Shown: positions 1-5,539 of the stretch, piece by piece | Position numbering within the stretch: the stretch's first letter is position 1 | Layout: every line of letters starts with the position of its first letter | Assembly (NCBI GenBank): GCA_946479475.1 | Contig: CAMLGG010000312.1 | Span: forward strand, 1-5,808 | Source: an uncultured Ideonella sp. | GTDB lineage: Bacteria > Pseudomonadota > Gammaproteobacteria > Burkholderiales > Burkholderiaceae | Reading direction: 5' to 3' | DNA length: 5,808 nt | Notes under the pieces: model-generated | Databases searched by the model: none | What the model was told of the DNA's origin: nothing | The model's input: only the letters and a program-made list of their open reading frames with translations | Position numbers and translations under genes: made by a program

Positions 1-60
1 GCGAACAGCGAGGACCGACGGGCTGCCCGGTTCTTCGGCCGCATGCCTGCCCGGCTCCAT
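1..60 (-). CDS. Possible N-terminal start of a further gene, cut by the window edge
   Basis: An ATG (complement of 58-60) opens a frame that runs without a stop to the left edge, giving 20 codons that begin MEPGRHAAEEPG. A weak purine-rich AAAGG lies 3 bases before it. The gap from the response-regulator stop is 45 bp with no convincing terminator, so a co-transcribed gene starting here would be plausible. Twenty open codons in high-GC DNA are weak evidence and no family can be recognised. It may equally be non-coding spacer. Confidence 0.2.
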   Translation of the reverse strand, partial: MEPGRHAAEEPGSPSVLAVR

Positions 61-105
61 CCGCCTTTGCCGGACGGCGCACCCTCCAATTCCCGAGGGA
101 CTGGA

Positions 106-789
106 TCAGGGCCCGTCCGGAGCCACCAGCCCGTGCCTGACGGCGAACAGCACCAGTTGCGCGAGACTCCGGATCTGCAGACGCTCCATGATCTGTGCCC
201 GGTGTGACTCGACGGTCTTGACGCTGATGCTCAGTTCGAAGGCGATCTCCTTGATGCTGTGCCCGCTCACGACGAGCCGGAGGATCTCGACCTGGCGCGC
301 GGTGAGCGGAAGCTCGGCCGGCGGCGTCCGCAAGCTCGAAGGGGCCGCCCGTGCCGCATCCTTGGGCTCGATGGCCTGTTGCACCACCGTCGAAGAAACT
401 CCGGGGCTGAGGTAGACGCGCCCGGCGCCCAGGGCCTTCAGTGCCAGCGAGACTTCGATGGCTGCCGCGTCCTTGAGCAGGTATCCGTCGGCCCCGGCTT
501 GAAGCGCCCGCATGACGAGGTCGGCGCGGTCATGCATCGAGAGGATCAGCACGCGGGTCCGTGGACACAGCTGCTTGACGCGCAGCAGCGCCTGCAGACC
601 GTCCATCCGCGGCATGTCGATGTCGAGAACGAGCACGTCGGGCCGGTGCTCCTCGACGAGCGCTATCGCCTGCAGGCCGTCCTCGGCTTCGGCGACGACG
701 GCGTGGTCCGGCAGCTCTTCGATCATCGAGCGGAGCCCGGCCCGGACGATGACGTGGTCATCGGCGAGGATCACTCGGTGCGTGGCCAT
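106..789 (-). CDS. NarL/FixJ-family two-component response regulator (REC + LuxR-type HTH)
   Basis: A 227-residue DNA-binding response regulator, expected to be phosphorylated by a sensor histidine kinase and then bind promoter DNA as a dimer in the cytoplasm. The receiver domain spans about residues 4-120: acidic pocket Asp10/Asp11, phospho-acceptor Asp56 in VLVLDIDMP, switch Ser84 in LILSMHD and Lys106 in GYLLKD. A linker rich in Ala, Pro and Ser (about 140-160) leads to a LuxR/GerE helix-turn-helix at about 162-222, with LTARQVEILRLV, IKEIAFELSIS and KTVESHRAQIMERL as family signatures. Length is typical. The ATG at 789 begins directly before the receiver beta strand; its Shine-Dalgarno is poor (GGGA two bases upstream). 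No kinase gene is present in the window, so the signal and target are unknown; it is orphan here. A palindrome and a sigma-54-like motif lie in its leader. The family call is firm; the regulon cannot be inferred. Confidence 0.96.
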   Translation of the reverse strand: MATHRVILADDHVIVRAGLRSMIEELPDHAVVAEAEDGLQAIALVEEHRPDVLVLDIDMPRMDGLQALLRVKQLCPRTRVLILSMHDRADLVMRALQAGADGYLLKDAAAIEVSLALKALGAGRVYLSPGVSSTVVQQAIEPKDAARAAPSSLRTPPAELPLTARQVEILRLVVSGHSIKEIAFELSISVKTVESHRAQIMERLQIRSLAQLVLFAVRHGLVAPDGP

Positions 790-847
790 GGTCCCGCGTC
801 AGTCTTGAACGGCAAGCGGCAGCGAATCGCGGCGGCCACCGTCGACC

Positions 848-865
848 GGCCGCGGCACCGCGGCC
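848..865. promoter_or_regulatory. Perfect 8+8 bp palindrome upstream of the response regulator
   Basis: GGCCGCGG-CA-CCGCGGCC is an exact inverted repeat with a 2-bp centre, 59 bp before the response-regulator ATG. It falls about where transcription would begin if the motif at 874-888 is a sigma-54 promoter. A dimeric regulator site (possibly autoregulation) or an mRNA hairpin are both possible. Its right 13 bases (CGGCACCGCGGCC) recur at 905-917. In GC-rich DNA such dyads are commoner by chance, so the functional call is tentative although the symmetry is exact. Confidence 0.35.
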
Positions 866-873
866 AGTGTGCA

Positions 874-888
874 GCAAATCGGATGCCC
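874..888 (-). promoter_or_regulatory. Sigma-54-like -24/-12 motif, copy 1 (response regulator)
   Basis: On the minus strand this reads GGGCATCCGATTTGC followed by T. Against the sigma-54 consensus TGGCACG-N4-TTGCW it keeps GGCA, TTGC and the exact distance between the GG and GC pairs, but has G for the first T, T for C and C for G. Transcription would start near 862, giving a leader of about 73 bases. The same motif occurs at 3723-3737 and 5523-5537; this copy and the 3723 copy also share TGAACGG just upstream. A dispersed repeat is the main alternative. Confidence 0.35.
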
Positions 889-897
889 GTTCATCCA

Positions 898-924
898 GGA
901 CCGCCGGCACCGCGGCCGGGGTCC
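898..924 (-). terminator. Hairpin after the DUF1697 gene, possible terminator
   Basis: GGACC(G)CCGG and CCGGGGTCC pair as a 9-bp stem with one bulged base around an 8-base loop, starting 19 bases past the DUF1697 stop. There is no T-run on the minus strand after it, so intrinsic termination is doubtful. It separates the DUF1697 gene from the response-regulator promoter region. Confidence 0.3.
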
Positions 925-942
925 GCCGTCGACGGGCCCGGC

Positions 943-1458
943 CTAGGCCCAGGCGCACTTGCGCACCGTCTCGAGGGTGCGCGTGGTCAGTTCCCTGCCG
1001 AACGCCCGCTCGATCAGCAGCATGAAGACCGGCCCCTTGTCGCCGGGGACGTAGGCGCTGAGCAGTTCGGACCCGGTCGACGCCAGGATGCTGGCCTCGT
1101 CTCGCTCGATGGGCAGCGGCAGGTGGTTCTCTGGCGGCCGGCGGAAGAAGGTGATCACCGGCTTGGCCTGCGGCGGCAGGCGGAAGGGCGCGTAGGGATC
1201 GGACTCGATGAGCTGCCGCAGGTACCAGGCCGGCCGCACGATGGTGCCGAAGTGGTGGCCCAGCTGCTCCTTCATCGCCTCCTCGGCCCGGCCCTCCAGC
1301 ACGTCGACCGTGTCGCCTCGCGTCGAGAAGACCACGTTGCCGCTCGAAAGCAGGGTCTTCACGTCCTCGAAGCCCGCCGACTCGAAGGCCCGCTTCAGCT
1401 CGGGCATCTTGGCGTTCATCGGGCTCACGCCCCTGAGGAAAGCGCAGTAGCGGTCCAT
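943..1458 (-). CDS. DUF1697 family protein
   Basis: A 171-residue protein of the DUF1697 family, whose biochemical role is not established. The N-terminal signature is clear: RYCAFLRGVSPMNAKMPELKRAFESAGFEDVKTLLSSGNVVFSTR matches in spaced form the family pattern LRG-(I/V)-N/S, a KM-x-ELK/R segment, GF-x-(N/D)V-x-T and SGNVVF (residues about 5-47). A middle segment (about 70-115) and the C-terminal TTRTLETVRKCA (about 155-167) also fit. Length is typical; there is no signal peptide or membrane helix, so it is probably cytoplasmic. The ATG at 1458 puts the conserved strand right at the N-terminus; GAGG lies 3 bases and GGAG 10 bases upstream. It starts 94 bp after the left peptidase stop and beyond that gene's terminator, so it probably has its own promoter in the roughly 50-bp gap, though none was recognised. 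No functional link to the neighbours is evident. Confidence 0.94.
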   Translation of the reverse strand: MDRYCAFLRGVSPMNAKMPELKRAFESAGFEDVKTLLSSGNVVFSTRGDTVDVLEGRAEEAMKEQLGHHFGTIVRPAWYLRQLIESDPYAPFRLPPQAKPVITFFRRPPENHLPLPIERDEASILASTGSELLSAYVPGDKGPVFMLLIERAFGRELTTRTLETVRKCAWA

Positions 1459-1511
1459 CGTCCTCGCACTCCGGTCGTCGCAAAGCCTGCAGTGTGCCGG
1501 CGAAAACGAGA

Positions 1512-1531
1512 ACGGGGCCCGAAGGCCCCGT
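1512..1531 (-). terminator. Intrinsic terminator of the left S8 peptidase
   Basis: An 8-bp perfect stem, ACGGGGCC / GGCCCCGT, closes a TTCG tetraloop as read on the minus strand, 21 bases past the peptidase stop, followed by TCTCGTTTTCG as a moderately T-rich tail. C(UUCG)G is an unusually stable loop. The identical hairpin follows the right-hand peptidase at 3762-3781. Confidence 0.85.
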
Positions 1532-1552
1532 CGCGCAGCAAAGCCCGGACGC

Positions 1553-3115
1553 TCAGTTGCCGCAGCCCAGCGCGCCGATACGGTCGTAGGCCGCCTTGGC
1601 CTGCACCAGGCCGTAGCCGAACTTGACGTCTCGGCCGGCGGTGCCGAGATCCTTCGCCGACTTGTCCAGCGACTGGCGGATCTGCTCGCCGGTGCAGCTC
1701 GGGAAGTAGCTCCACACCAGCGCCGCCACCGCCGACACGTGCGGCGTGGCCATCGAGGTGCCGTCGTAGTAGGCGTAGTTCGTCGCCGTGATGCTGATCG
1801 ACGCGGTCTGGCCCAGCTGGCCCTTCATCGCCGCGCCTTCGGAGTCCGAAGCCGTCACCGAGGGGATGGTGGTGGCCACGCCGCCCAGCGTGCCGGCGAA
1901 GCCGCCGGCCACGTTGTTGTAGATCACCGCGCCGACGCCGCCGGAGTTCTGGCAGTTCAGCACCTTGTCCGAGAAGGCGATGTCGCCGCGCTGGATCAGG
2001 CAGACCTTGCCGGCGACCGAGGTGTCGACCTTGTCGCCCAGGCCGAAGTCGGCCAGGGGCGCGCTGGCGCTGGTCTTGGGCGAGCCGTCCATGCCGCCGG
2101 GGGCGTATTCGGTGGTGCCCACCGTCAAGGCGGACTCGGAGCCGGCGCCCATCGGCACGGTGGACAGAACGCTCACGCCCGGCGCGGCGATCTCGACGTC
2201 CTTGTTGCGTTGCGAGAAGCTGGCCCAGGCCATGTTCTCGTCCAGCGCGGCCACCGACATCACCGGCACGTAGCCGGCCGGATACGAGGTCTGGGTGTTG
2301 CCGCCATTGCCCGCCGCGGCGATCGAGAGGATGCCGGCGTTCTGGAGCTGCGTGAAAGTGTTCTTCTCGGTGGCGTTGGGCAGCGGGCCGCCGAGCGACA
2401 TGCTGATCACGTTGGCGCCGGCGGCCTGGCACTTCTTGGCCGCGGCGGCGAGCGTGGACGAATAGGCCCAGGCGCCGTCGTCGCCGAACACCTTGATGAT
2501 GTGCAGGTTGATCTGCTTGTTGGGCAGCACGCCCACCACGCCGACGCCGCGCTTGTTGACCGCGGCGATGGTGCCCGCCACGTGCGTGCCGTGGTGCGTG
2601 CCGTCGACATCCCACTTGCCGGCGCCGCCGATGTCGTCCTCGCCGGTCACGTGCACGTGCGGCAGGTCCTCGTGGGTGTTGTCGTAGCCCGAGTCGATGA
2701 TGCAGATGGTGCGGTTGCCGGCGTTGGCGTCCAGGTCGGGCAGCTGGTCGGCCTGGACCATCTTGATGCCGTAGGGCACCAGCTGGCCCTTGCGGTACGG
2801 CGGGCCGGAGGGATCGGCGAGCGACATCGGGTAGCGCTTCGCGTCCTCCTCGACCAGCTTGACGGCGCTGTGCTTCTGCAGCGCAGCCAAGGCCGCCTTG
2901 GGCAGCACCACGGCGACGTTCTCGCCGTCGATCTCCAGCTTGATCTGGCCGCCGGCATGGGCGATGGCGGCGCGGGCCAGGCGGGCGGCTTCGCTGCCGG
3001 CCTTGAAGGAAACGATCACGCGGGTGGTCTCGACCGCGTGGGCCGCTCCGGCCACGCCCATGGCCAGGCCCAACGCCGCCACCAGGCGCGAAACGGGGAA
3101 GCTCGTCTTTCTCAT
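1553..3115 (-). CDS. Secreted S8 (subtilisin-like) serine peptidase with PA domain, left copy
   Basis: A 520-residue preproprotein of peptidase family S8. Residues 1-27 are a Sec signal peptide (MRKTSF, hydrophobic core, cut after AHA). Residues about 30-95 look like an I9 inhibitor propeptide (RVIVSFK at its start, VKLVEEDAKR near its end). The catalytic domain has Asp141 in IIDSGYD, His175 in HGTHVAGT, oxyanion Asn270 in AAAGNGG and Ser454 in GTSMATPHV. A protease-associated (PA) domain is inserted between Asn270 and Ser454, with core VCLIQRGDIAFSDKVLNCQN and GAVIYNN at about 371-402. It should be exported, mature by propeptide removal and degrade extracellular or periplasmic protein; the substrate is unknown. 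The ATG at 3115 is chosen over a TTG 30 bases upstream because GGAG lies 9 bases before it and the signal peptide then starts normally. It is about 89% identical to the right-hand copy (about 58 substitutions by hand alignment); residues 399-491 are identical. Confidence 0.97.
   Translation of the reverse strand: MRKTSFPVSRLVAALGLAMGVAGAAHAVETTRVIVSFKAGSEAARLARAAIAHAGGQIKLEIDGENVAVVLPKAALAALQKHSAVKLVEEDAKRYPMSLADPSGPPYRKGQLVPYGIKMVQADQLPDLDANAGNRTICIIDSGYDNTHEDLPHVHVTGEDDIGGAGKWDVDGTHHGTHVAGTIAAVNKRGVGVVGVLPNKQINLHIIKVFGDDGAWAYSSTLAAAAKKCQAAGANVISMSLGGPLPNATEKNTFTQLQNAGILSIAAAGNGGNTQTSYPAGYVPVMSVAALDENMAWASFSQRNKDVEIAAPGVSVLSTVPMGAGSESALTVGTTEYAPGGMDGSPKTSASAPLADFGLGDKVDTSVAGKVCLIQRGDIAFSDKVLNCQNSGGVGAVIYNNVAGGFAGTLGGVATTIPSVTASDSEGAAMKGQLGQTASISITATNYAYYDGTSMATPHVSAVAALVWSYFPSCTGEQIRQSLDKSAKDLGTAGRDVKFGYGLVQAKAAYDRIGALGCGN
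1700..1909 (-). repeat. 210-bp tract identical to 3955-4164 (left member)
   Basis: All 210 bases match the right-hand peptidase gene at an offset of 2255, including every silent site. The tract encodes about residues 403-472, from the end of the PA domain through catalytic Ser454. The 141 bp immediately to its left (1559-1699) carry about 18 differences from the paralogue, and the 120 bp to its right carry about 7. Confidence 0.9.
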
Positions 3116-3221
3116 CGTCAAACGCTCCAGAACATCGAGGTGCAAGAAGGCCGGCTCTCGTGAAGCCGGTGCAAACGGGAGCGCTGAGTGTCCGTTCAGT
3201 TGCCTGCGATCCGGGTGGCCG

Positions 3222-3239
3222 AAGCTTCAAGGATGCTCA
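3222..3239 (-). promoter_or_regulatory. Conserved upstream element, left peptidase
   Basis: TGAGCATCCTTGAAGCTT (minus strand) matches 17 of 18 bases of the element at 5484-5501. Its near edge is 107 bp from the ATG at 3115, against 108 bp for the other copy, while most DNA between has diverged. This suggests retained regulatory function, such as an activator site or a -35 region (TTGAAG). No clear -10 follows at 17 bp. It could also simply be residual homology from the duplication. Confidence 0.45.
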
Positions 3240-3253
3240 TCGCGGGCACGGCG

Positions 3254-3299
3254 GCCCGCCGGGCCGCGGCGTGCCTGCTCCGGCCGCGCCGCGGCGGGC
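3254..3299 (-). terminator. GC-rich inverted repeat after the copper-storage gene
   Basis: GCCCGCCG at 3254-3261 and CGGCGGGC at 3292-3299 are exact complements, and the bases inside can extend the pairing imperfectly. The repeat begins 4 bases past the stop of the copper-storage gene. It lacks a T-run, so it may be a weak or factor-assisted terminator or a hairpin that protects the 3' end. Confidence 0.4.
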
Positions 3300-3302
3300 G
3301 GC

Positions 3303-3635
3303 TCAGGCGCCGGCCATGCTGCGGCACTCCAGGGCGCACTGGCGGCAGGCCTGCGCACAAGCCTGGCAATGCTCGTGCTCGTGCCTGGCGCATTCCTCGC
3401 CGCAGGCCTCGCAGACCCGGGCGCACAGTTCACAGACCTGCCGCGCGAACTCGCTGCCGCGGGCCATGCTGCCGGCGGCCAGGCGGCAGATGGCCGCGCA
3501 ATCCATGTCCAGCGCGATGCAGCGCGCCATCATCTTCACGTCCTGCTCCTGCAGGCAGGCGGTGGAACAGTGGTCGCATGCGTCGGCACAGGCGTTGCAG
3601 GCGTCCACGCAGGCTTGGTTCATCCGATGGGCCAT
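3303..3635 (-). CDS. Four-helix-bundle copper-storage protein (Csp/DUF326 family, cytosolic Csp3-like)
   Basis: A 110-residue protein with 19 cysteines, arranged mainly as C-x3-C and C-x2-C pairs: 9, 13, 16, 20, 23, 27, 39, 46, 50, 68, 71, 75, 78, 82, 90, 93, 97, 100 and 104. This is the pattern of copper-storage proteins, in which cysteines line the core of a four-helix bundle and bind many Cu(I) ions; the oligomeric state (tetramer in known members) is family knowledge. There is no signal peptide, so it resembles the cytosolic Csp3 type rather than exported Csp1. A HEHEH run (85-89) sits at a helix junction and could help load metal. The ATG at 3635 is preferred to an in-frame ATG at 3677 because a strong AAGGAGA lies 5 bases before it. 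It is flanked by the two peptidase paralogues, with gaps of 172 and 187 bp to the next coding ends, so it is probably transcribed alone. No CueR- or CsoR-type copper operator was recognised. Confidence 0.95.
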   Translation of the reverse strand: MAHRMNQACVDACNACADACDHCSTACLQEQDVKMMARCIALDMDCAAICRLAAGSMARGSEFARQVCELCARVCEACGEECARHEHEHCQACAQACRQCALECRSMAGA

Positions 3636-3640
3636 GACGG

Positions 3641-3647
3641 TCTCCTT
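3641..3647 (-). promoter_or_regulatory. Strong ribosome-binding site of the copper-storage gene
   Basis: AAGGAGA on the minus strand, with five bases (CCGTC) before the ATG at 3635. It is the best Shine-Dalgarno sequence in the window and fixes the start of the 110-residue form. Confidence 0.85.
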
Positions 3648-3722
3648 GGGAACGGCACAAGGGTGGGCCACGCGCATGCCGCGCGCGGCGGCGATCTGTC
3701 GGGTCGGCGACCACCGCGCCGG

Positions 3723-3737
3723 GCAAATCGCATGCCC
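3723..3737 (-). promoter_or_regulatory. Sigma-54-like -24/-12 motif, copy 2 (copper-storage gene)
   Basis: Minus strand GGGCATGCGATTTGC, preceded by TGAACG. Relative to TGGCACG-N4-TTGC it differs at the first T and at one C, and has the correct spacing, making it the best match of the three. Transcription would start near 3711, giving a leader of about 76 bases. A 12-bp palindrome, GCCGCGCGCGGC, lies in that leader at 3678-3689. No sigma-70-type promoter was convincing in this gap. Confidence 0.4.
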
Positions 3738-3761
3738 CGTTCACGACGCGCATCAACAAGA

Positions 3762-3781
3762 ACGGGGCCCGAAGGCCCCGT
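3762..3781 (-). terminator. Intrinsic terminator of the right S8 peptidase
   Basis: The same ACGGGGCC-TTCG-GGCCCCGT hairpin as at 1512-1531, 26 bases past the peptidase stop, followed on the minus strand by TCTTGTTGAT. The 20-bp identity, while the spacer between stop and hairpin differs, shows the terminator belonged to the duplicated unit. Confidence 0.83.
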
Positions 3782-3807
3782 CATCGCGATCAGTGGTCAG
3801 CGCGCGA

Positions 3808-5376
3808 TCAGTTGCCGCAGCCCACCGACACGATGCGGTCGTAGGCGGCCTTGGCCTGCACCAGGCCGTAGCCGAACTTCACGTCGCGGCCGGCAACGCC
3901 GAGGTCCTTGGCGGACTTGTCCAGCGACTGGCGGATCTGCTCGCCCGTGCACGACGGGAAGTAGCTCCACACCAGCGCCGCCACCGCCGACACGTGCGGC
4001 GTGGCCATCGAGGTGCCGTCGTAGTAGGCGTAGTTCGTCGCCGTGATGCTGATCGACGCGGTCTGGCCCAGCTGGCCCTTCATCGCCGCGCCTTCGGAGT
4101 CCGAAGCCGTCACCGAGGGGATGGTGGTGGCCACGCCGCCCAGCGTGCCGGCGAAGCCGCCGGCGACGTTGTTGTAGACGACCGCGCCGACGCCGCCGGA
4201 GTTCTGGCAGTTCAGCACCTTGTCGGAGAAGGCGACGTTGCCGCGCCGGATCAGGCAGACCTTGCCCGCGACCGAGGTGTCGACCGCGTCGCCCAGGCCG
4301 AAGTCGGCCAGCGGCGCGGAGACGGTGCCCTTGGGCGAGCCGTCCATGCTGCCGGGCGCGTAGGCGGTGGCGCCGACGGTCAGGGCCTGGTCGGAACCGG
4401 CGCCCATCGGGACGGTCGACAGCACGCTCACGCCGGGGGCGGCGATCTCGACGTCCTTGTTGCGCTGCGAGAAGCTGGCCCAGGCCTTGTTCTGGTCCAG
4501 CGCAGCCACCGACATCACCGGCGCATAACCCGCCGGATACGAGGTCTGGGTATTGCCACCGTTGCCCGCGGCAGCGATCGACAGGATGCCGGCCGTCTGC
4601 AGCTTGGTGAAGGTGTTCTTCTCGGTCGAGTTGGGCAGCGGGCCGCCCAGCGACATGCTGATCACGTTGGCGCCGGCGGCCTGGCACTTCTTGGCCGCGG
4701 CCGACAGGGTCGACGAATAGGCCCAGGCGCCGTCGTCGCCGAAGACCTTGACGATGTGCAGCTTGATCTTCGAGCCCGGCAGGACGCCGACCACGCCGAC
4801 GCCCGACTGGTCGACGGCGGAGATGGTGCCCGCCACGTGCGTGCCGTGGTGGGTGCCGTCCACCGACCACAGGCCCGCGCCGCCGATGTCGTCGTTGCCC
4901 GTCACGTTGGCGTTGTGCTGCAGGTCTTCATGCGCGCCGTCGTAGCCGGAGTCGATGATGCAGATCTTGCGGTTGCCGGCGTTGGCGTCCAGCTGCGGCA
5001 GCTGGTCGGCCTGGACCATCTTGATGCCGTAGGGCACGAGTTGGCCGCTCTGGTACGGCGGGCCGGACGGATCGGCCAGCGACATCGGGTAGCGCTTCGC
5101 GTCTTCCTCGATCAGCGCGACGGCGCTGTGCTTCTGCAGCGCGGCGACGGCCGCCTTGGGCAACACGACGGCCACGTTCTCGCCGTCGATCTCCAGCTTG
5201 ATCTGGCCGCCGGCCCTGGCGATGGCCGCCCGGGCCAGCTTCGCCGCGACGGCGCCGGGCTTGATCGACACGATCACGCGCGTCGTCTCGACAGCGGCGT
5301 TCGCAGCACCCGCGACACCCAGCGCCAGGCCCAACGCGGCCACCAGGCGCGAAACAGGGAAGCTCGTATTTTTCAT
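3808..5376 (-). CDS. Secreted S8 (subtilisin-like) serine peptidase with PA domain, right copy
   Basis: A 522-residue paralogue of the peptidase at 1553-3115 with the same layout. Signal peptide 1-28 (MKNTSF, cut after ANA or the following Ala); I9-like propeptide about 31-96; Asp142 in IIDSGYD, His177 in HGTHVAGT, Asn272 in AAAGNGG, PA domain core about 373-404, Ser456 in GTSMATPHV. All catalytic residues are intact, so it should be active. It carries two single-residue insertions, near the signal cleavage site and in the loop before the catalytic His (HEDLQHNANVTG). Differences from the paralogue gather in the propeptide, the Asp-His loop (about 146-172), the segment 188-210 and the start of the PA insertion, which may change specificity. 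The ATG at 5376 has GGAG 9 bases upstream, as in the paralogue; a TTG 30 bases earlier is rejected. Its 230-bp leader region carries several candidate regulatory elements and is AT-richer than the surroundings. Confidence 0.97.
   Translation of the reverse strand: MKNTSFPVSRLVAALGLALGVAGAANAAVETTRVIVSIKPGAVAAKLARAAIARAGGQIKLEIDGENVAVVLPKAAVAALQKHSAVALIEEDAKRYPMSLADPSGPPYQSGQLVPYGIKMVQADQLPQLDANAGNRKICIIDSGYDGAHEDLQHNANVTGNDDIGGAGLWSVDGTHHGTHVAGTISAVDQSGVGVVGVLPGSKIKLHIVKVFGDDGAWAYSSTLSAAAKKCQAAGANVISMSLGGPLPNSTEKNTFTKLQTAGILSIAAAGNGGNTQTSYPAGYAPVMSVAALDQNKAWASFSQRNKDVEIAAPGVSVLSTVPMGAGSDQALTVGATAYAPGSMDGSPKGTVSAPLADFGLGDAVDTSVAGKVCLIRRGNVAFSDKVLNCQNSGGVGAVVYNNVAGGFAGTLGGVATTIPSVTASDSEGAAMKGQLGQTASISITATNYAYYDGTSMATPHVSAVAALVWSYFPSCTGEQIRQSLDKSAKDLGVAGRDVKFGYGLVQAKAAYDRIVSVGCGN
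3955..4164 (-). repeat. 210-bp tract identical to 1700-1909 (right member)
   Basis: The partner of the tract in the left peptidase gene, encoding about residues 405-474 including Ser456. The first mismatches are at 3954 and 4165. The direction of any conversion cannot be told from two copies. Confidence 0.9.
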
Positions 5377-5446
5377 CGTCAAACGCTCCAGGACGTGCAA
5401 GTCCAACGAAACAGGGAAGTGAAGCGACCCTCATGAGGCCGTGGCT

Positions 5447-5459
5447 GCAGTGTCACTGC
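5447..5459. promoter_or_regulatory. 13-bp dyad GCAGTG-T-CACTGC upstream of the right peptidase
   Basis: An exact 6+6 bp inverted repeat with a 1-base centre, 70 bp before the ATG. The GACACT half-site recurs at nearly the same distance (about 72 bp) upstream of the left peptidase, but the other half is lost there. It is a candidate operator; short dyads also arise by chance. Confidence 0.3.
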
Positions 5460-5483
5460 CGGAAATGACCTTGCCCATCACAA

Positions 5484-5501
5484 AAGCTTCAACGATGCTC
5501 A
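5484..5501 (-). promoter_or_regulatory. Conserved upstream element, right peptidase
   Basis: TGAGCATCGTTGAAGCTT (minus strand), one mismatch from 3222-3239 and at the same distance from the start codon. It is followed by TTGTGATGGGCAAGG. TTGAAG could be a -35 hexamer, but the bases 17 bp on (GTCATT) are a poor -10. If the motif at 5523-5537 is the promoter, this element would lie in the leader RNA. Confidence 0.45.
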
Positions 5502-5522
5502 AGGGGTCGGCAGGGCTAACCC

Positions 5523-5537
5523 GCAAACCGGATGCCC
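5523..5537 (-). promoter_or_regulatory. Sigma-54-like -24/-12 motif, copy 3 (right peptidase)
   Basis: Minus strand GGGCATCCGGTTTGC, one base different from copy 1. Transcription would start near 5511, giving a leader of about 135 bases. It lacks the TGAACG extension shared by copies 1 and 2. No equivalent was found upstream of the left peptidase. Confidence 0.33.
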
Positions 5538-5539
5538 GG

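Noticed and set aside
70..120. Inverted repeat CCGGACGG / CCGTCCGG as a terminator of the response regulator
   Set aside because: The 35-base loop is long, one arm lies inside the coding sequence, and no T-run follows.
259..1626. A 455-codon plus-strand frame opposite the response regulator and DUF1697 genes
   Set aside because: It crosses two genes and a terminator, has low-complexity Arg/Gly/Pro composition and no recognisable domain.
3116..3145. Upstream TTG start adding 10 residues to the left peptidase (same at 5377-5406 for the right copy)
   Set aside because: The extension would place charged residues before the signal peptide, and a GGAG lies 9 bases before the ATG in both copies.
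3636..3677. Upstream ATG at 3677 extending the copper-storage protein to 124 residues
   Set aside because: The strong AAGGAGA sits within this extension, directly before the ATG at 3635, and the added residues do not belong to the helix bundle.
3160..5436. A 758-codon open frame on the plus strand, opposite the right peptidase and the copper-storage gene
   Set aside because: It is antisense to two firmly identified genes, rich in Arg, His, Gly and Ala as expected of GC-rich shadow frames, and a similar shadow (1739-3163) lies opposite the other paralogue.
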